Positions 26,913-36,060 of a stretch of DNA of 36,907 nt are shown piece after piece; the first letter of the stretch is position 1, and every line of letters starts with the position of its first letter. Both the position numbers and the translations under genes were made by a program. The notes beneath the pieces are model-generated. The model had not been told where the DNA came from. It was given only the letters and a program-made list of their open reading frames with translations, and ran no database searches. This stretch comes from an uncultured Synechococcaceae cyanobacterium (GTDB lineage Bacteria; Cyanobacteriota; Cyanobacteriia; PCC-6307; Cyanobiaceae), in the NCBI GenBank assembly GCA_902634405.1, contig CACPJY010000015.1:1-36907 (forward strand), written 5' to 3'.

Positions 26913-27858
26913 TGATTGCTTAGTTCTTCCTGCATTAGTTGTAGCTTTAAAAGCTAATTACTTTGAAGTTGAAATCGACAAAAAATATTTAAATCCATTG
27001 ATTGGGTCTAAGCAACTACAAGATGTGAATCCTTATATGCGTTTGTTATGTACACGCCGCAGCAGATTGAATTTCCTTGGACAAAATGTTGCTGTAGGAG
27101 ACAATGTGGCTGTGGAATCAATTGATTGGAAATCCGGAAGGGCTGTAATTAATGAAGTATTTCCTCGCAATGCTTTTCTTTCAAGACCTCCTGTTGCAAA
27201 TGTTTCAACGATCATTGTTGTGATATCTGTTAGAGAGCCTGTATTTGATATTAACCAGGCAAGCAGATTTCTTTTAACTGCTGAACAAATAGACCTTGAG
27301 GTTGAATTTGTTTTTACTAAAATTGATTTGATTTCACGAAATGAGTTGGAGGAATTTCATAATAGAATCATGCGATGGGGTTATAGTCCAATATTTACTT
27401 CTATTAAAACAGGGCAAGGGTTAAACGATTTACTTTCTAAATTAAAAGAAACTCAATTATCAGTTATCTGTGGACCTTCAGGAGTCGGAAAGACTAGTTT
27501 GTTAAATTATATGATACCTGACAAAGGATTAAAAGTTGGAGAATTATCAGCAAAATTAAAAAGAGGTCGTAATACAACTAGGCACGTCGAATTGTATCGT
27601 ATTGGTGAGCAATCCTTAGTCGCAGATACTCCTGGTTTTAATCAACCAGAGCTGCCAAATGATCCATCAAGATTGCAGTTTTTATTTCCTGAATTACGAC
27701 AACAGATTAGTAATTATCCTTGCCGTTTTAGAAACTGTCTTCACAAAGAAGAACCTGGATGCCAGATTAATAAGGACTGGGAAAGATACGCTTTCTACCG
27801 AACTTGTTTAGATGAATTATCAGGAGTTATTCGTTCATCCCAGGCAGATTCAAATTAA
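26905..27858 (+). CDS. rsgA: Small ribosomal subunit maturation GTPase RsgA
   Basis: Circularly permuted GTPase that assists late 30S assembly. In the 317 residues the motif order is G4 TKID (138-141), then G1 GPSGVGKTS (190-198) and G3 DTPG (241-244), the permutation that defines the family. An N-terminal OB-type region (about 1-95) and a C-terminal zinc site C273-x4-C278-x-H280-x5-C286 are present. No ATG is available in frame near the start; the TTG at 26905, overlapping the preceding gene by 8 nt, gives the expected N-terminus. The last 32 nt overlap the convergent ybaB/ebfC gene. Confidence 0.94.
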   Translation: MVDDCLVLPALVVALKANYFEVEIDKKYLNPLIGSKQLQDVNPYMRLLCTRRSRLNFLGQNVAVGDNVAVESIDWKSGRAVINEVFPRNAFLSRPPVANVSTIIVVISVREPVFDINQASRFLLTAEQIDLEVEFVFTKIDLISRNELEEFHNRIMRWGYSPIFTSIKTGQGLNDLLSKLKETQLSVICGPSGVGKTSLLNYMIPDKGLKVGELSAKLKRGRNTTRHVELYRIGEQSLVADTPGFNQPELPNDPSRLQFLFPELRQQISNYPCRFRNCLHKEEPGCQINKDWERYAFYRTCLDELSGVIRSSQADSN

Positions 27859-28168
27859 GTCCCCCTGTTAGCTCTTCCATTTTTCCTTTCATTGTTTGAG
27901 TGGATAGTTCGTATGCTGCTTGTAGAGCAGCCAAAGTTGCTTGTTCTGTGGCTTGATGCCCTTCTTCAACAAGACTTGGATCTAGTTGGACCCGTAATGG
28001 AACTTGGTTACCCGTTAGCCAAATAGTTGCACGACCATCCTCACTGTTGCCTTCGATTTCCATGTCATCAAGCTCTTGTTGCAATTTTTGAGCGTCTTTT
28101 TGTATTTGTTGAGCTTTGCGGAAAGCTTCACTGATTTGACCGAAATTAGGTAGACCGAATCCTGCCAT
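27827..28168 (-). CDS. YbaB/EbfC nucleoid-associated protein
   Basis: Small DNA-binding protein of 113 residues. The N-terminal helix [34 protein letters not shown] (split across 9-42) is the dimer-forming helix of the YbaB/EbfC family, followed by the three-stranded sheet [21 protein letters not shown] and a helix [28 protein letters not shown] broken over 76-103. EbfC proteins bind DNA with little sequence preference and can affect expression. The 3' end overlaps rsgA by 32 nt on the opposite strand. murB lies 36 bp upstream on the same strand, so it probably closes a murC-murB-ybaB unit. Confidence 0.93.
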   Translation of the reverse strand: MAGFGLPNFGQISEAFRKAQQIQKDAQKLQQELDDMEIEGNSEDGRATIWLTGNQVPLRVQLDPSLVEEGHQATEQATLAALQAAYELSTQTMKGKMEELTGGLNLNLPGMNE

Positions 28169-28204
28169 GGTTTTTGAGTTTATTCAGTTAGATTACGTGC
28201 TTTC

Positions 28205-29116
28205 TTAGAAACCAACTTTCTTAACTTCTGTATAAAGTCGTAATCCGTGAGCTTTTTTTACTTTTGATTGGATAATTTGGATTACTTGGCTGATTTCCTC
28301 AGCTTTAGCATTGCCTTTATTGATAATAAAGTTAGCGTGCATTTTCGAAATTTCTGCATCTCCAACTCTGTGTCCTTTTAAACCTAAATCCTCTATTAAC
28401 TTACCGGCTTTTAGTGGTTCTGGATTCCTAAAAACACTTCCACAACTTGGGAACTGATAAGGTTGAGTGCTTGTTCTGTGATGTAGATTTTGATAAGTTT
28501 TTTGGAGAAGATCGTCTGGTTTAGAACCTGTTGAGAGTTTTAATTTAGTTGATATAACAAAAAGAGATTCATCCTGTAAGCGACTGCTTCTGTAACCATA
28601 ATTGAGTTCTTTTCGAGTTAATTGAAATGGCTCCGGATTATTTTTGGAAACCACCACCACAGATTCAAGTATTTCAGATATAGAGCCACCTTGTGCTCCT
28701 GCATTCATTGTGGCGCCGCCGCCAATAGTCCCTGGAATACCAATTGACCATTCCAGTCCACTTAGGCCTGCTTTGGCGGCTTTGCGAGATAAAGATGGGA
28801 TCGGCTCGCCAGCGCTTGCTTCTATAAATCCATGTTTGGGATCTATTTTGCTACCGCAAAGTTTTTTTGTACATATGACGAGTCCTTCTAATCCCGTATC
28901 GCTAATTAATAAATTAGATCCAGCTCCGATTATTTGCAGGGGAATTCCATTTCGATAAGCCCATGCGATTAGGGCTTGCAACTCTTTATGACTAGAGGGT
29001 TCTCCTAGCCATTCTGCGCCCCCTCCAATGCGCCAAGTTGAGTAATTCTTTAGATTGACTTCAGATAGCAATTTGATGCCATCGGGAGGGCTTAAGCAGC
29101 TATTCCTGGTCCCCAT
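28205..29116 (-). CDS. murB: UDP-N-acetylenolpyruvoylglucosamine reductase
   Basis: FAD/NADPH enzyme making UDP-MurNAc, the second committed step of peptidoglycan synthesis. From the ATG at 29116 (303 residues): STWRIGGGAEWL, FAD motif IGAGSNLLI at 63-71, IPGTIGGGATMNAG at 127-140, GYRSSRLQ at 174-181, and SCGSVFRNP at 224-232 with the catalytic serine. Length and the absence of the extra loop of E. coli MurB point to the type II (Gram-positive-like) class. An in-frame GTG at 29152 would overlap murC by 61 nt; the ATG reduces this to 25 nt and fits the family better. It follows murC directly, giving consecutive pathway steps. Confidence 0.94.
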   Translation of the reverse strand: MGTRNSCLSPPDGIKLLSEVNLKNYSTWRIGGGAEWLGEPSSHKELQALIAWAYRNGIPLQIIGAGSNLLISDTGLEGLVICTKKLCGSKIDPKHGFIEASAGEPIPSLSRKAAKAGLSGLEWSIGIPGTIGGGATMNAGAQGGSISEILESVVVVSKNNPEPFQLTRKELNYGYRSSRLQDESLFVISTKLKLSTGSKPDDLLQKTYQNLHHRTSTQPYQFPSCGSVFRNPEPLKAGKLIEDLGLKGHRVGDAEISKMHANFIINKGNAKAEEISQVIQIIQSKVKKAHGLRLYTEVKKVGF

Positions 29117-30537
29117 GCCTTTGTCTCGTTCATTTCTTGGAGTCTTTGCCACAGCGAGTTGATATCTCCAGCACCCATGCTTAAAACGAGATCGTTTTCT
29201 AGGCTTTCTTGCATAACTAATTCAGTAAGATTCTTGAGGTTCTTGGCGATTTTGATAGGAATTGCTGGAAAGAGTTTGGAAACTTCTTGTGCAAGATTTT
29301 CACTCGTTGAACCTTCAATGGGATTCTCCCCAGCGCCATAAACAGGAGCTAGGACTAATACATCGGCTTCACCGAGAGCTTTGGCAAACTCTTTAAGAAA
29401 TTTATTCGTTCTACTGTAACGATGTGGTTGAAAGGCCACAAGGACACGATTAGGAGGCTTTGGCAAAGGACTTTTGCCGCTATTGACCATTAGACGAGCC
29501 ATTCGCAATGTCGCAAGCACCTCGCTTGGATGATGGGCATAATCATCAACAATTTGACGCCCTTGCCAGGTTCCCTGATATTCGAATCGTCTTTTAGGAT
29601 TTTTTATATAAGTGATGTTTTGCTTTATTTCCTCAAATGAAAGGCCAGCTAATCTGCTTGCTGCAATTGCTCCCATGCAGTTACTTAAATTATGCAGGCC
29701 AGGCATTGGGAATATGATTTTTCCGAGATAATTTTCCTTTTCGTAGATTTCGGCGATGGTTTGATGGCCATCTAGATTTATAGGAATACCCGCAAAGTCG
29801 ACTTCTTTTTTGGTTTTTACAGACCACCAGGCCGAAGCTTTGAAATGAGCTCTAAGTATTGCACAATCGTAATTGGCAACTAAAGTTTGACAGTTTTTTC
29901 CATAAGCTTGCATTGTGCTTATTAGCTCTTTAATGTTTGAATAATGATCTGTATGATCTAGCTCTATATTTGTGAGCACACCAATTTTTGCTTTTAATTT
30001 GACAATTGTCCCGTCAGATTCATCTGCTTCTGCTATTAGGAATTCCCCGTTACCCGCATGAGCATTGCTTTGGAAGCAAGGAACGATGCCACCAATTACA
30101 GCTGTTGGATCTCGATTTGCTTTGGCAAAAATCGTTGAGAGAATAGTACTTGTAGTGGTTTTCCCGTGGCTGCCAGCAATTGTTATTGAAGCTTGCTTTG
30201 CTGTCAAAGCAGCCAACAGATCTGATCGGTGCCATATCTCAAGGTTCTTTTTTTGAGCTTCTAGAAGCTCATAATTATTTTCTTTTATTGCGGAACTAAC
30301 TATTACAAGAGGGCTTGAAAGGTTTGAATCGCAAATTTTATTGATATTTTCAGGTGTTTGATTTTTGAAAACCTTCACCTTTTGCGCTACAAGGTTTGTG
30401 ATATTTGTGTTTTTTTTCTGGTCAGATCCCGAAACCATGAAGCCTCTTTCCACAAGAATCAAGGCCAAGGCTGACATCCCTATACCCCCAATCCCTATGA
30501 AATGGATCGGTTGATCTTTTCTGAGGTGATTAGACAA
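29092..30537 (-). CDS. murC: UDP-N-acetylmuramate--L-alanine ligase
   Basis: Cytoplasmic Mur ligase adding L-alanine to UDP-MurNAc. The 481 residues begin with the UDP-binding Rossmann loop HFIGIGGIGMSALA (12-25), then the ATP loop AGSHGKTTTSTIL (121-133), EADESDGT, LTNIELDHTDHY, NPKRRFEYQG and DDYAHHPSEV. IGIGGIGMSALA and the HHPSEV segment are specific to MurC. It leads the murC-murB-ybaB unit and is divergent from gap2 across a 195-bp spacer (30538-30732) that must contain promoters for both but shows no element I can name with confidence. Confidence 0.97.
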   Translation of the reverse strand: MSNHLRKDQPIHFIGIGGIGMSALALILVERGFMVSGSDQKKNTNITNLVAQKVKVFKNQTPENINKICDSNLSSPLVIVSSAIKENNYELLEAQKKNLEIWHRSDLLAALTAKQASITIAGSHGKTTTSTILSTIFAKANRDPTAVIGGIVPCFQSNAHAGNGEFLIAEADESDGTIVKLKAKIGVLTNIELDHTDHYSNIKELISTMQAYGKNCQTLVANYDCAILRAHFKASAWWSVKTKKEVDFAGIPINLDGHQTIAEIYEKENYLGKIIFPMPGLHNLSNCMGAIAASRLAGLSFEEIKQNITYIKNPKRRFEYQGTWQGRQIVDDYAHHPSEVLATLRMARLMVNSGKSPLPKPPNRVLVAFQPHRYSRTNKFLKEFAKALGEADVLVLAPVYGAGENPIEGSTSENLAQEVSKLFPAIPIKIAKNLKNLTELVMQESLENDLVLSMGAGDINSLWQRLQEMNETKAWGPGIAA

Positions 30538-30732
30538 TTGACATTTCTATTGGCTCGCAAGATAGTCCACTCTTGCTTGAATGGCTAATTTCCTTTCTCT
30601 CCCTTGCGCCAAGAAGGGTTTGGAGAATCCTCTAGCAAGGTAATGCTTCGATCTGATGCTTCTTTTAGAAGGCTTAGCTCGTATTTCTGTATGATCAGCG
30701 GCCAGTGACCTTGCCCTTTTGCTTATTTTGCT

Positions 30733-31755
30733 ATGACTCTTCGTGTTGCGATCAATGGATTCGGCCGAATAGGTCGCAACTTCATGCGTTGTTGGTTGAG
30801 CCGTGGAGCCAATACAGGCATTGAAGTGGTTGGAATTAACGTTACATCTGATCCAAAAACTAATGCTCACCTTCTTAAGTATGATTCCATTCTTGGACAA
30901 ATAAAAGATGCTGAAATTGGTTACACAGATGACACTTTTATAATTAATGGAAAAACAATTAAGTGTTTTTCTGATCGAAACCCTTTAAATCTTCCTTGGA
31001 AAGAGTGGGGAATAGATCTAGTAATTGAATCAACTGGAGTATTTAATACCGATGTTGGTGCAAGCAAGCATATTCAAGCTGGTGCTAAGAAAGTAATTCT
31101 TACAGCACCTGGAAAAGGTGAAGGAGTTGGTACTTATGTTGTTGGTGTAAATGCTGACAAATATAGACATGAGGACTTTGATATTTTGAGTAACGCAAGT
31201 TGCACTACCAACTGTTTAGCACCAATTGTTAAAGTATTAGATCAATCTTTTGGTATTAACAAAGGATTGATGACTACGATCCATAGTTACACTGGAGATC
31301 AGAGAATATTAGATAATAGTCATAGAGATCTGCGGCGTGCAAGAGCTGCTGCAATGAATATAGTTCCTACATCTACAGGAGCGGCGAAAGCAGTTGCTCT
31401 GGTTTATCCAGAGATGAAAGGAAAGCTTACAGGAATTGCAATGCGTGTCCCAACACCAAATGTTTCTGCAGTCGATTTGGTTTTTGAGGCGGGCAGATCC
31501 ACTACTGCCGAGGAGGTTAATTCAACTTTAAAATCTGCTTCTGAAGGTTCCATGAAAGGAATAATTAAGTACGGAGATTTACCCTTGGTGTCTAGTGATT
31601 TTGCTGGCACTAATGAATCTACTATTGTTGATGAAGCTCTAACTATGGCTATTGGTGGAAATATGATTAAAGTCTTGGCTTGGTATGATAATGAATGGGG
31701 TTATAGTCAAAGAGTCGTTGATCTTGCAGAAATAGTTGCACAGAAGTGGAAGTAG
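30733..31755 (+). CDS. gap2: Photosynthetic glyceraldehyde-3-phosphate dehydrogenase (Gap2 type)
   Basis: Calvin-cycle GAPDH reducing 1,3-bisphosphoglycerate. The 340 residues start [15 protein letters not shown] and carry the catalytic Cys157 in SNASCTTNC. Residues that set cofactor preference point to NADPH: where the Bacillus NAD enzyme has N-D32-L33, this has N36-V37-T38 (INVTSDP), so the NAD-selecting aspartate is gone and Thr replaces Leu; where it has Leu187-Pro188, this has Asn-Ser ([10 protein letters not shown]), the Ser being typical of chloroplast and Gap2 enzymes. No CP12-like C-terminal extension is present. Transcription probably ends at the strong hairpin at 31835-31859, inside the convergent thiL gene. 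Confidence 0.95.
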   Translation: MTLRVAINGFGRIGRNFMRCWLSRGANTGIEVVGINVTSDPKTNAHLLKYDSILGQIKDAEIGYTDDTFIINGKTIKCFSDRNPLNLPWKEWGIDLVIESTGVFNTDVGASKHIQAGAKKVILTAPGKGEGVGTYVVGVNADKYRHEDFDILSNASCTTNCLAPIVKVLDQSFGINKGLMTTIHSYTGDQRILDNSHRDLRRARAAAMNIVPTSTGAAKAVALVYPEMKGKLTGIAMRVPTPNVSAVDLVFEAGRSTTAEEVNSTLKSASEGSMKGIIKYGDLPLVSSDFAGTNESTIVDEALTMAIGGNMIKVLAWYDNEWGYSQRVVDLAEIVAQKWK

Positions 31756-31813
31756 TTTTATTAATAAAATACTTTCCTTTCTTTTTACGATATTTTTTGA
31801 GAGTAGGTACCTT

Positions 31814-32809
31814 TTAAGAAAAGTGTTTGAATCCAAACCCCTTTGACTCAAAGGGGTTTATTTCTTTGCCATTGGTCCAAGATAATCCTGGGGAGCCTTT
31901 TCCCATTATTCCTATGGCTTTGCTGGTAGGGAAAGCCTTCAACCATTCATCTGCCCATAGAGGAGGAAGACTGAGTACTAATTCAAAATCTTCTCCACCA
32001 TTTAGACACCAGTCGTCCCAAATTGCTCCACTAGGCCAATGAAGATGTCTTGGAACTTTTTGTGGATTTAAAATTGCTCTGCAATTACTAGCTATTGCAA
32101 GGTTTTGGACAGCATCAAGTAATCCATCACTACTATCTGTTCCGGCTGCTCTCCAAGGTAAATTACTGGGTTTGCATTCTTTGAGAATTTTTAAGGCTTT
32201 CAGTGGGGGAGAAGGACGGCAATGTTTAAGAATCGCCTCATTTTTGATTTGCTCCGAAAGTCTTTGAGTGTTGTCAGGGATGTCTTCGGAAAGCTTTAAG
32301 GCCAGTCCAAGCCTACTTAGACCATGAACATCACTTACAACTATGTGATCTCCTGGTTGAGCAAACGATCGGTGAAGCCTCAGTTCTGAGAACGTTCCTA
32401 TTGCTGTAATAGAAAGGATCTTTTCTTTTCCGGTGGAACAGTCACCTCCCAGTATTTCGCCTCCAAATTTTTGGAGGGCTTTATCCATTCCACGGTAAAC
32501 ATTCTCAACCCATGACCATGTGGTTGGCCCAGGACTTATCAGTCCGACAGTAACACCCAATATTTCGTCTGCCCCACTCGCAGCAAGATCAGACAAATTG
32601 GTTGCGATTGCTTTCCAGCCAAGATCTTCTGCTGAGATGGTTGTCTCATTAAAATGAATTTGATCTACAAGGACATCTGTATTAATCAGGAGGTTGTTTC
32701 CATTCCGGAGAATTGATGCTGTGTCATCCTCTATATGAATTGCAGGAACAAATTTTCTTAGCCTTTGGATAAGCTCTTTTTCACCAATTTGAGCAAGAGT
32801 TTCGCTCAC
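31814..32809 (-). CDS. thiL: Thiamine-monophosphate kinase
   Basis: ATP-dependent kinase making thiamine diphosphate from thiamine phosphate. The 331 residues show the Mg/ATP-binding pattern of ThiL: IEDDTASIL (26-34), NTDVLVDQIHF (43-53), ATNLSDLAASGA (69-80), LGGDCSTG (120-127), GTDSSDGLLDA (223-233) and CLNGGEDFELVLSL (268-281). These distinguish it from related PurM/SelD enzymes. Codons 318-325 near the end are constrained by the gap2 terminator hairpin. It starts 12 nt after the end of the CYP38-like gene, so the two probably share a transcript. Confidence 0.95.
   Translation of the reverse strand: MSETLAQIGEKELIQRLRKFVPAIHIEDDTASILRNGNNLLINTDVLVDQIHFNETTISAEDLGWKAIATNLSDLAASGADEILGVTVGLISPGPTTWSWVENVYRGMDKALQKFGGEILGGDCSTGKEKILSITAIGTFSELRLHRSFAQPGDHIVVSDVHGLSRLGLALKLSEDIPDNTQRLSEQIKNEAILKHCRPSPPLKALKILKECKPSNLPWRAAGTDSSDGLLDAVQNLAIASNCRAILNPQKVPRHLHWPSGAIWDDWCLNGGEDFELVLSLPPLWADEWLKAFPTSKAIGIMGKGSPGLSWTNGKEINPFESKGFGFKHFS
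31835..31867 (+). terminator. Intrinsic terminator of gap2, inside thiL
   Basis: AAACCCCTTT (31835-31844) and AAAGGGGTTT (31850-31859) form a perfect 10-bp stem with a GACTC loop, followed on the plus strand by TTTATTTCTTT. It lies 80 bp after the gap2 stop. On the minus strand no T-run follows, so it should stop gap2 transcription only. The same bases code for thiL residues Asn318 to Phe325 in the other direction. Confidence 0.82.
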
Positions 32810-32821
32810 TTTTTTAATACC

Positions 32822-33901
32822 TCAAGCGCTTTCTTTTAATAGGTTTGCACCTTTAATTACTTTGATAGAAATAATTTTATCACCAATACTTAGATTTTCT
32901 AGTGTTTTAAAGCCATCAACTACGTATCCAAATGCTGCATTCCTTCCATCAATTAAGTTTAATCCAGCAGGAGTAAGTTCTGGCTCATAAAGGAAAAAGA
33001 AGAATTGGGAAGATCCATCATCAAGTGAATCATTTGAATGAGCCCAGCCTAGTGTTCCAAGAGTTGAGAATGGCAAAACAGGTGTTGCTTTATATTCTCC
33101 AATATCTTCAAAAGTTTGATTATATAACGTTTCTTCTTCTCCTGGAATTCTGATTTCCAATGGAACATTACGTTCCTGATTTGTTATTGGGTCTATATAC
33201 CCTAGTTCTGGTCCTTCAGGATCTCCTGTTTGGAGTATATAAAATTCTTCTGCTCTAGTGATTGGCAATCCATCGTAGAAACCTTTTAATGATAAATCTA
33301 TAAAAGCTCCTGCTGTGAGTGGTGCGTTATATCCATCAATAACTGCTTCCATTCCTCCTTTACTTGTCTCAATTAGAACGGTTGCTCTTCCTAATAACCT
33401 AGGTAGATCATCAAATTCACTAGGGATTGAATATGGAAAATCTTCGACTTTTAGCAAGCTTTCAAGTTCTCCAATGGTATTAAGAGTTTGATTTTTTGCT
33501 TTTATAAAACCTTCTCTACTCTTTTGATCAACGTTTTCGGTCAGTATCTCAAGATCATCCTCTAAGCCCTTAAGAAGTAATTCACCTTCTTTCTTTTTGT
33601 CTTTTGAAATAGCTTCAAGAATATTTTGTTTACGACTGCTTTCTAGAAATTGGCTTGAGCTTGCAACCTCTGCAAGGGCAACCCAGCGATTGCCTTTAAT
33701 ATCTCGATTTGTATCTTCAAGCTTTTTTTGTAATTGCCTTAAATCTTGTTGTTCTTTGATTGGGAGGGTATTTCGTAAAATCGTTGTGGGGTCCTTGATT
33801 GCATTGCCTGGAGGCAATGCTGCAAATATAGGGTCTTGCCAGAAAAGTCCTAGGGTTGTTATTACTGCTATGAGTCCAAGAAGAATTGGATGATTCGCCA
33901 T
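32822..33901 (-). CDS. CYP38/TLP40-like lumenal cyclophilin
   Basis: Protein of 359 residues. A signal peptide covers about 1-28 (LLGLIAVITTLGLFW then DPIFA/ALPPGNAI). Residues 35-155 are a charged helical bundle (LRQLQKKLEDTNRDIKGNRW, LKGLEDDLEILTENV), and 172-357 a cyclophilin-like barrel including FIDLSLKGFYDGLPI, SQFFFFL and NAAFGYVVDG. This two-part design matches plant CYP38 (TLP40) and its cyanobacterial homologues, which help photosystem II assembly and repair; enzymatic isomerase activity is weak or lost in that group. The canonical cyclophilin FHRVIPGF stretch is here ITRAEEFYILQTGD. Divergent from efp across 64 bp (33902-33965), which contains a TATGAT at 33938-33943 that could be a -10 for efp. 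Confidence 0.9.
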   Translation of the reverse strand: MANHPILLGLIAVITTLGLFWQDPIFAALPPGNAIKDPTTILRNTLPIKEQQDLRQLQKKLEDTNRDIKGNRWVALAEVASSSQFLESSRKQNILEAISKDKKKEGELLLKGLEDDLEILTENVDQKSREGFIKAKNQTLNTIGELESLLKVEDFPYSIPSEFDDLPRLLGRATVLIETSKGGMEAVIDGYNAPLTAGAFIDLSLKGFYDGLPITRAEEFYILQTGDPEGPELGYIDPITNQERNVPLEIRIPGEEETLYNQTFEDIGEYKATPVLPFSTLGTLGWAHSNDSLDDGSSQFFFFLYEPELTPAGLNLIDGRNAAFGYVVDGFKTLENLSIGDKIISIKVIKGANLLKESA

Positions 33902-33965
33902 GGTTAATTTACGAATGCCTGAACTTTGGCACAGCCGTATGATCTATTTGTTCCGTTAAGCAGGA

Positions 33966-34526
33966 ATGATTTCAAGTAATGACTTCCGTACAGGCACCAC
34001 AATCGAATTGGATGGTGCTGTTTGGCGTGTGGTTGAGTTTCTGCATGTAAAGCCTGGCAAGGGTTCTGCATTTGTGCGTACCAAATTGAAAGCTGTTCAA
34101 ACTGGCAATGTTGTTGAAAAAACATTTAGAGCTGGTGAGATGCTTCCTCAGGCAATGCTTGAGAAATCGACACTCCAACACACTTATATGGAGTCGGGAG
34201 ATTACGTTTTTATGGATATGTCAACCTATGAGGAAACTAGGCTGACTGCAGATCAAATAGGGAGCAGTCGGAAGTACCTAAAAGAAGGTATGGAGGTCAA
34301 TGTGGTTTCTTGGAATGATAAGCCTCTTGAAGTGGAGCTTCCTAATTCTGTGGTGTTAGAAATTAGAGAAACTGACCCTGGTGTTAAAGGAGACACAGCA
34401 ACAGGGGGTACAAAACCTGCCATCCTAGAAACAGGTGCTCAAGTTATGGTTCCTTTATTTCTTTCTATTGGTGAGAAAATAAAGGTTGATACACGTAATG
34501 ACACTTATCTTGGTCGTGAGAACTAA
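33966..34526 (+). CDS. efp: Elongation factor P
   Basis: Relieves ribosome stalling at polyproline. The 186 residues begin [17 protein letters not shown] and have three beta-barrel domains: KOW-like (1-65), OB (66-128) and C-terminal OB ending [12 protein letters not shown]. The tip residue that is modified in many bacteria is Lys32 in [11 protein letters not shown]; no lysine- or rhamnose-modification genes are in the window. The ATG is immediately preceded by AGGA with no spacer, so this purine run probably does not act as a normal ribosome-binding site. Its TAA stop overlaps the accB ATG by one base, a pairing common in cyanobacteria and other bacteria. Confidence 0.97.
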   Translation: MISSNDFRTGTTIELDGAVWRVVEFLHVKPGKGSAFVRTKLKAVQTGNVVEKTFRAGEMLPQAMLEKSTLQHTYMESGDYVFMDMSTYEETRLTADQIGSSRKYLKEGMEVNVVSWNDKPLEVELPNSVVLEIRETDPGVKGDTATGGTKPAILETGAQVMVPLFLSIGEKIKVDTRNDTYLGREN

Positions 34527-35020
34527 TGACTATGCAACTTGATCAGGAAGAACTGCATAGGTTGCTGGCTGCGCTTGCAGAAAGCGACATCCAGGAATTT
34601 CGGTTAGAGGGCGATGATTTCCGTTTGGAAATTCGACGGAATTTGCCTAATTCCGTGGCTCCAGTGCAGGTATTAGCAGCACCAGCATCAGAGACTGCTC
34701 CGCCTCAAATACCAGATACAAGGTTTGAGCCTCAAGCTGCCAGTTCACCCCCACCTCCAGTACCGGCTTCAAGATCGGATTTATTTGAAGTAACAGCTCC
34801 AATGGTTGGTACTTTTTATCGAGCCCCAGCACCAGAGGAGCCTTCTTTTGTGGAGATTGGTAATCGTATAGAAGTAGGGCAAACAGTTTGTATCCTTGAA
34901 GCAATGAAATTGATGAATGAATTGGAATCCGAAGTAAGTGGAGAGGTTGTTGAAATTCTTGTTGATAATGGAACTCCTGTTGAGTTTGGACAGGTTTTGA
35001 TGAGAGTTAAGGCTACTTAG
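34526..35020 (+). CDS. accB: Biotin carboxyl carrier protein of acetyl-CoA carboxylase
   Basis: Carries biotin between the carboxylase and transferase parts of acetyl-CoA carboxylase, the first step of fatty acid synthesis. Of 164 residues, 1-40 form the N-terminal helix and strand (ELHRLLAALAESDIQEF), 41-85 are a Pro/Ala-rich flexible linker, and 86-163 the biotinyl domain with APMVGTFYRAPAPEEPSF, and the biotinylated Lys128 in EAMKLMNE. Translation is coupled to efp by the one-base TAATG overlap. accC, usually the partner gene, is not next to it. The 3' end is 2 nt from the convergent pdxA stop, and no terminator is obvious in between. Confidence 0.96.
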   Translation: MTMQLDQEELHRLLAALAESDIQEFRLEGDDFRLEIRRNLPNSVAPVQVLAAPASETAPPQIPDTRFEPQAASSPPPPVPASRSDLFEVTAPMVGTFYRAPAPEEPSFVEIGNRIEVGQTVCILEAMKLMNELESEVSGEVVEILVDNGTPVEFGQVLMRVKAT

Positions 35021-35022
35021 GG

Positions 35023-36060
35023 CTAATTGTTCTTCAAGTGACTGAGATTCCATGCAGTTTTAATGGCTGCCAACATGCTTTTTGAGTTTGCGAATCCTTT
35101 ACCTGCTATATCGAATCCTGTTCCATGATCGGGCGATGTCCTGAGGAAAGGAAGTCCTAATGTTGTGTTTACTGCTTGATCAAAAGCAAGAATTTTTATA
35201 GGAATTAACCCTTGATCATGATATAAAGCCAGAATTCCGTCTGGAGTATTTGGTTGGGGACCTTTTTGCCAGGCTTTAGCTGCGGAGAGCCAACATATAT
35301 CAGGAGAAATAGGTCCTTGTATTAAGAAATTTGGATTCATTTTTTGCCACTTTTCTAAAAGAGGTATGAGCCATTCGATTTCTTCTTTTCCTAAAGACCC
35401 TTTTTCACCTGCATGTGGGTTAAGACCAGCAATCGCGATGCAAGGGTGACTTGAGAATTGCAGTAAGAAATCTGCAAAAATTGTAAGTTTGTTATATATG
35501 AGCTCAGGATTAAGTCTTTTTGGTACTTCTATTAAAGGGATATGGGTTGTTGCTAGCAGTGTGTTTAGTCGCCAACTACTTTTTGGTGATATAGCTGTAA
35601 ATAACATGCTGGCTTGATCAGTTTTTGCAACCTCTCCGAGGAATTCGGTTTGACCAGGATATTTATGGCCTGCGTTATGCCATGCATGCTTTGCTATTGG
35701 GGCTGTGACAAGTGCTTTTGCGTTTCCGTTTAAAACATATTCTGTCGCTTTGGATAGCCAATGAAAACTTGCTTCACCAGTCTCTGGGGTTGGTTTTCCT
35801 GTTGTGATTGATCCTTGAAGGGGAAGATCTTGTATGTCTAGCTTGATGGGGTCAGCTAAGGGTTCAGATGTTTGTTTCTTTAGTTGATGGTAAACATTTT
35901 CTAAGGTTTTTTTGCATCCAAAAATTACTGGATGCAGATCTACTGGTAATTCAGGCGAAGCGAGTGCTTTTAAGGTAACCTCCATGCCAATCCCGGCAGG
36001 ATCTCCTAAAGAGATCACAATTCGGTGATTAAGGTTTGTAGATCCAGCATTGTTTCTCAT
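35023..36060 (-). CDS. pdxA: 4-hydroxythreonine-4-phosphate dehydrogenase
   Basis: NAD-dependent enzyme of DXP-dependent pyridoxal phosphate synthesis. From the ATG at 36060 (345 residues): ISLGDPAGIGMEVT (16-29), VTAPIAKHAWHNAG (118-131), PGQTEFL, and metal-ligand histidines His173 (TTHIPL), His216 (GLNPHAGEKG) and His281 (LYHDQG), with RTSPDHGTGFDIAGKG (307-322). The frame remains open to a GTG at 36168, but the ATG sits a dozen residues before the conserved start as in other PdxA. That ATG overlaps the ATG of the divergent small membrane protein (shared CATG at 36058-36061). Confidence 0.94.
   Translation of the reverse strand: MRNNAGSTNLNHRIVISLGDPAGIGMEVTLKALASPELPVDLHPVIFGCKKTLENVYHQLKKQTSEPLADPIKLDIQDLPLQGSITTGKPTPETGEASFHWLSKATEYVLNGNAKALVTAPIAKHAWHNAGHKYPGQTEFLGEVAKTDQASMLFTAISPKSSWRLNTLLATTHIPLIEVPKRLNPELIYNKLTIFADFLLQFSSHPCIAIAGLNPHAGEKGSLGKEEIEWLIPLLEKWQKMNPNFLIQGPISPDICWLSAAKAWQKGPQPNTPDGILALYHDQGLIPIKILAFDQAVNTTLGLPFLRTSPDHGTGFDIAGKGFANSKSMLAAIKTAWNLSHLKNN

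Noticed and set aside
30547-30900. A 117-codon minus-strand frame across the murC-gap2 spacer
   Set aside because: It overlaps the highly conserved NAD-binding start of gap2 and its translation has no domain-like pattern.
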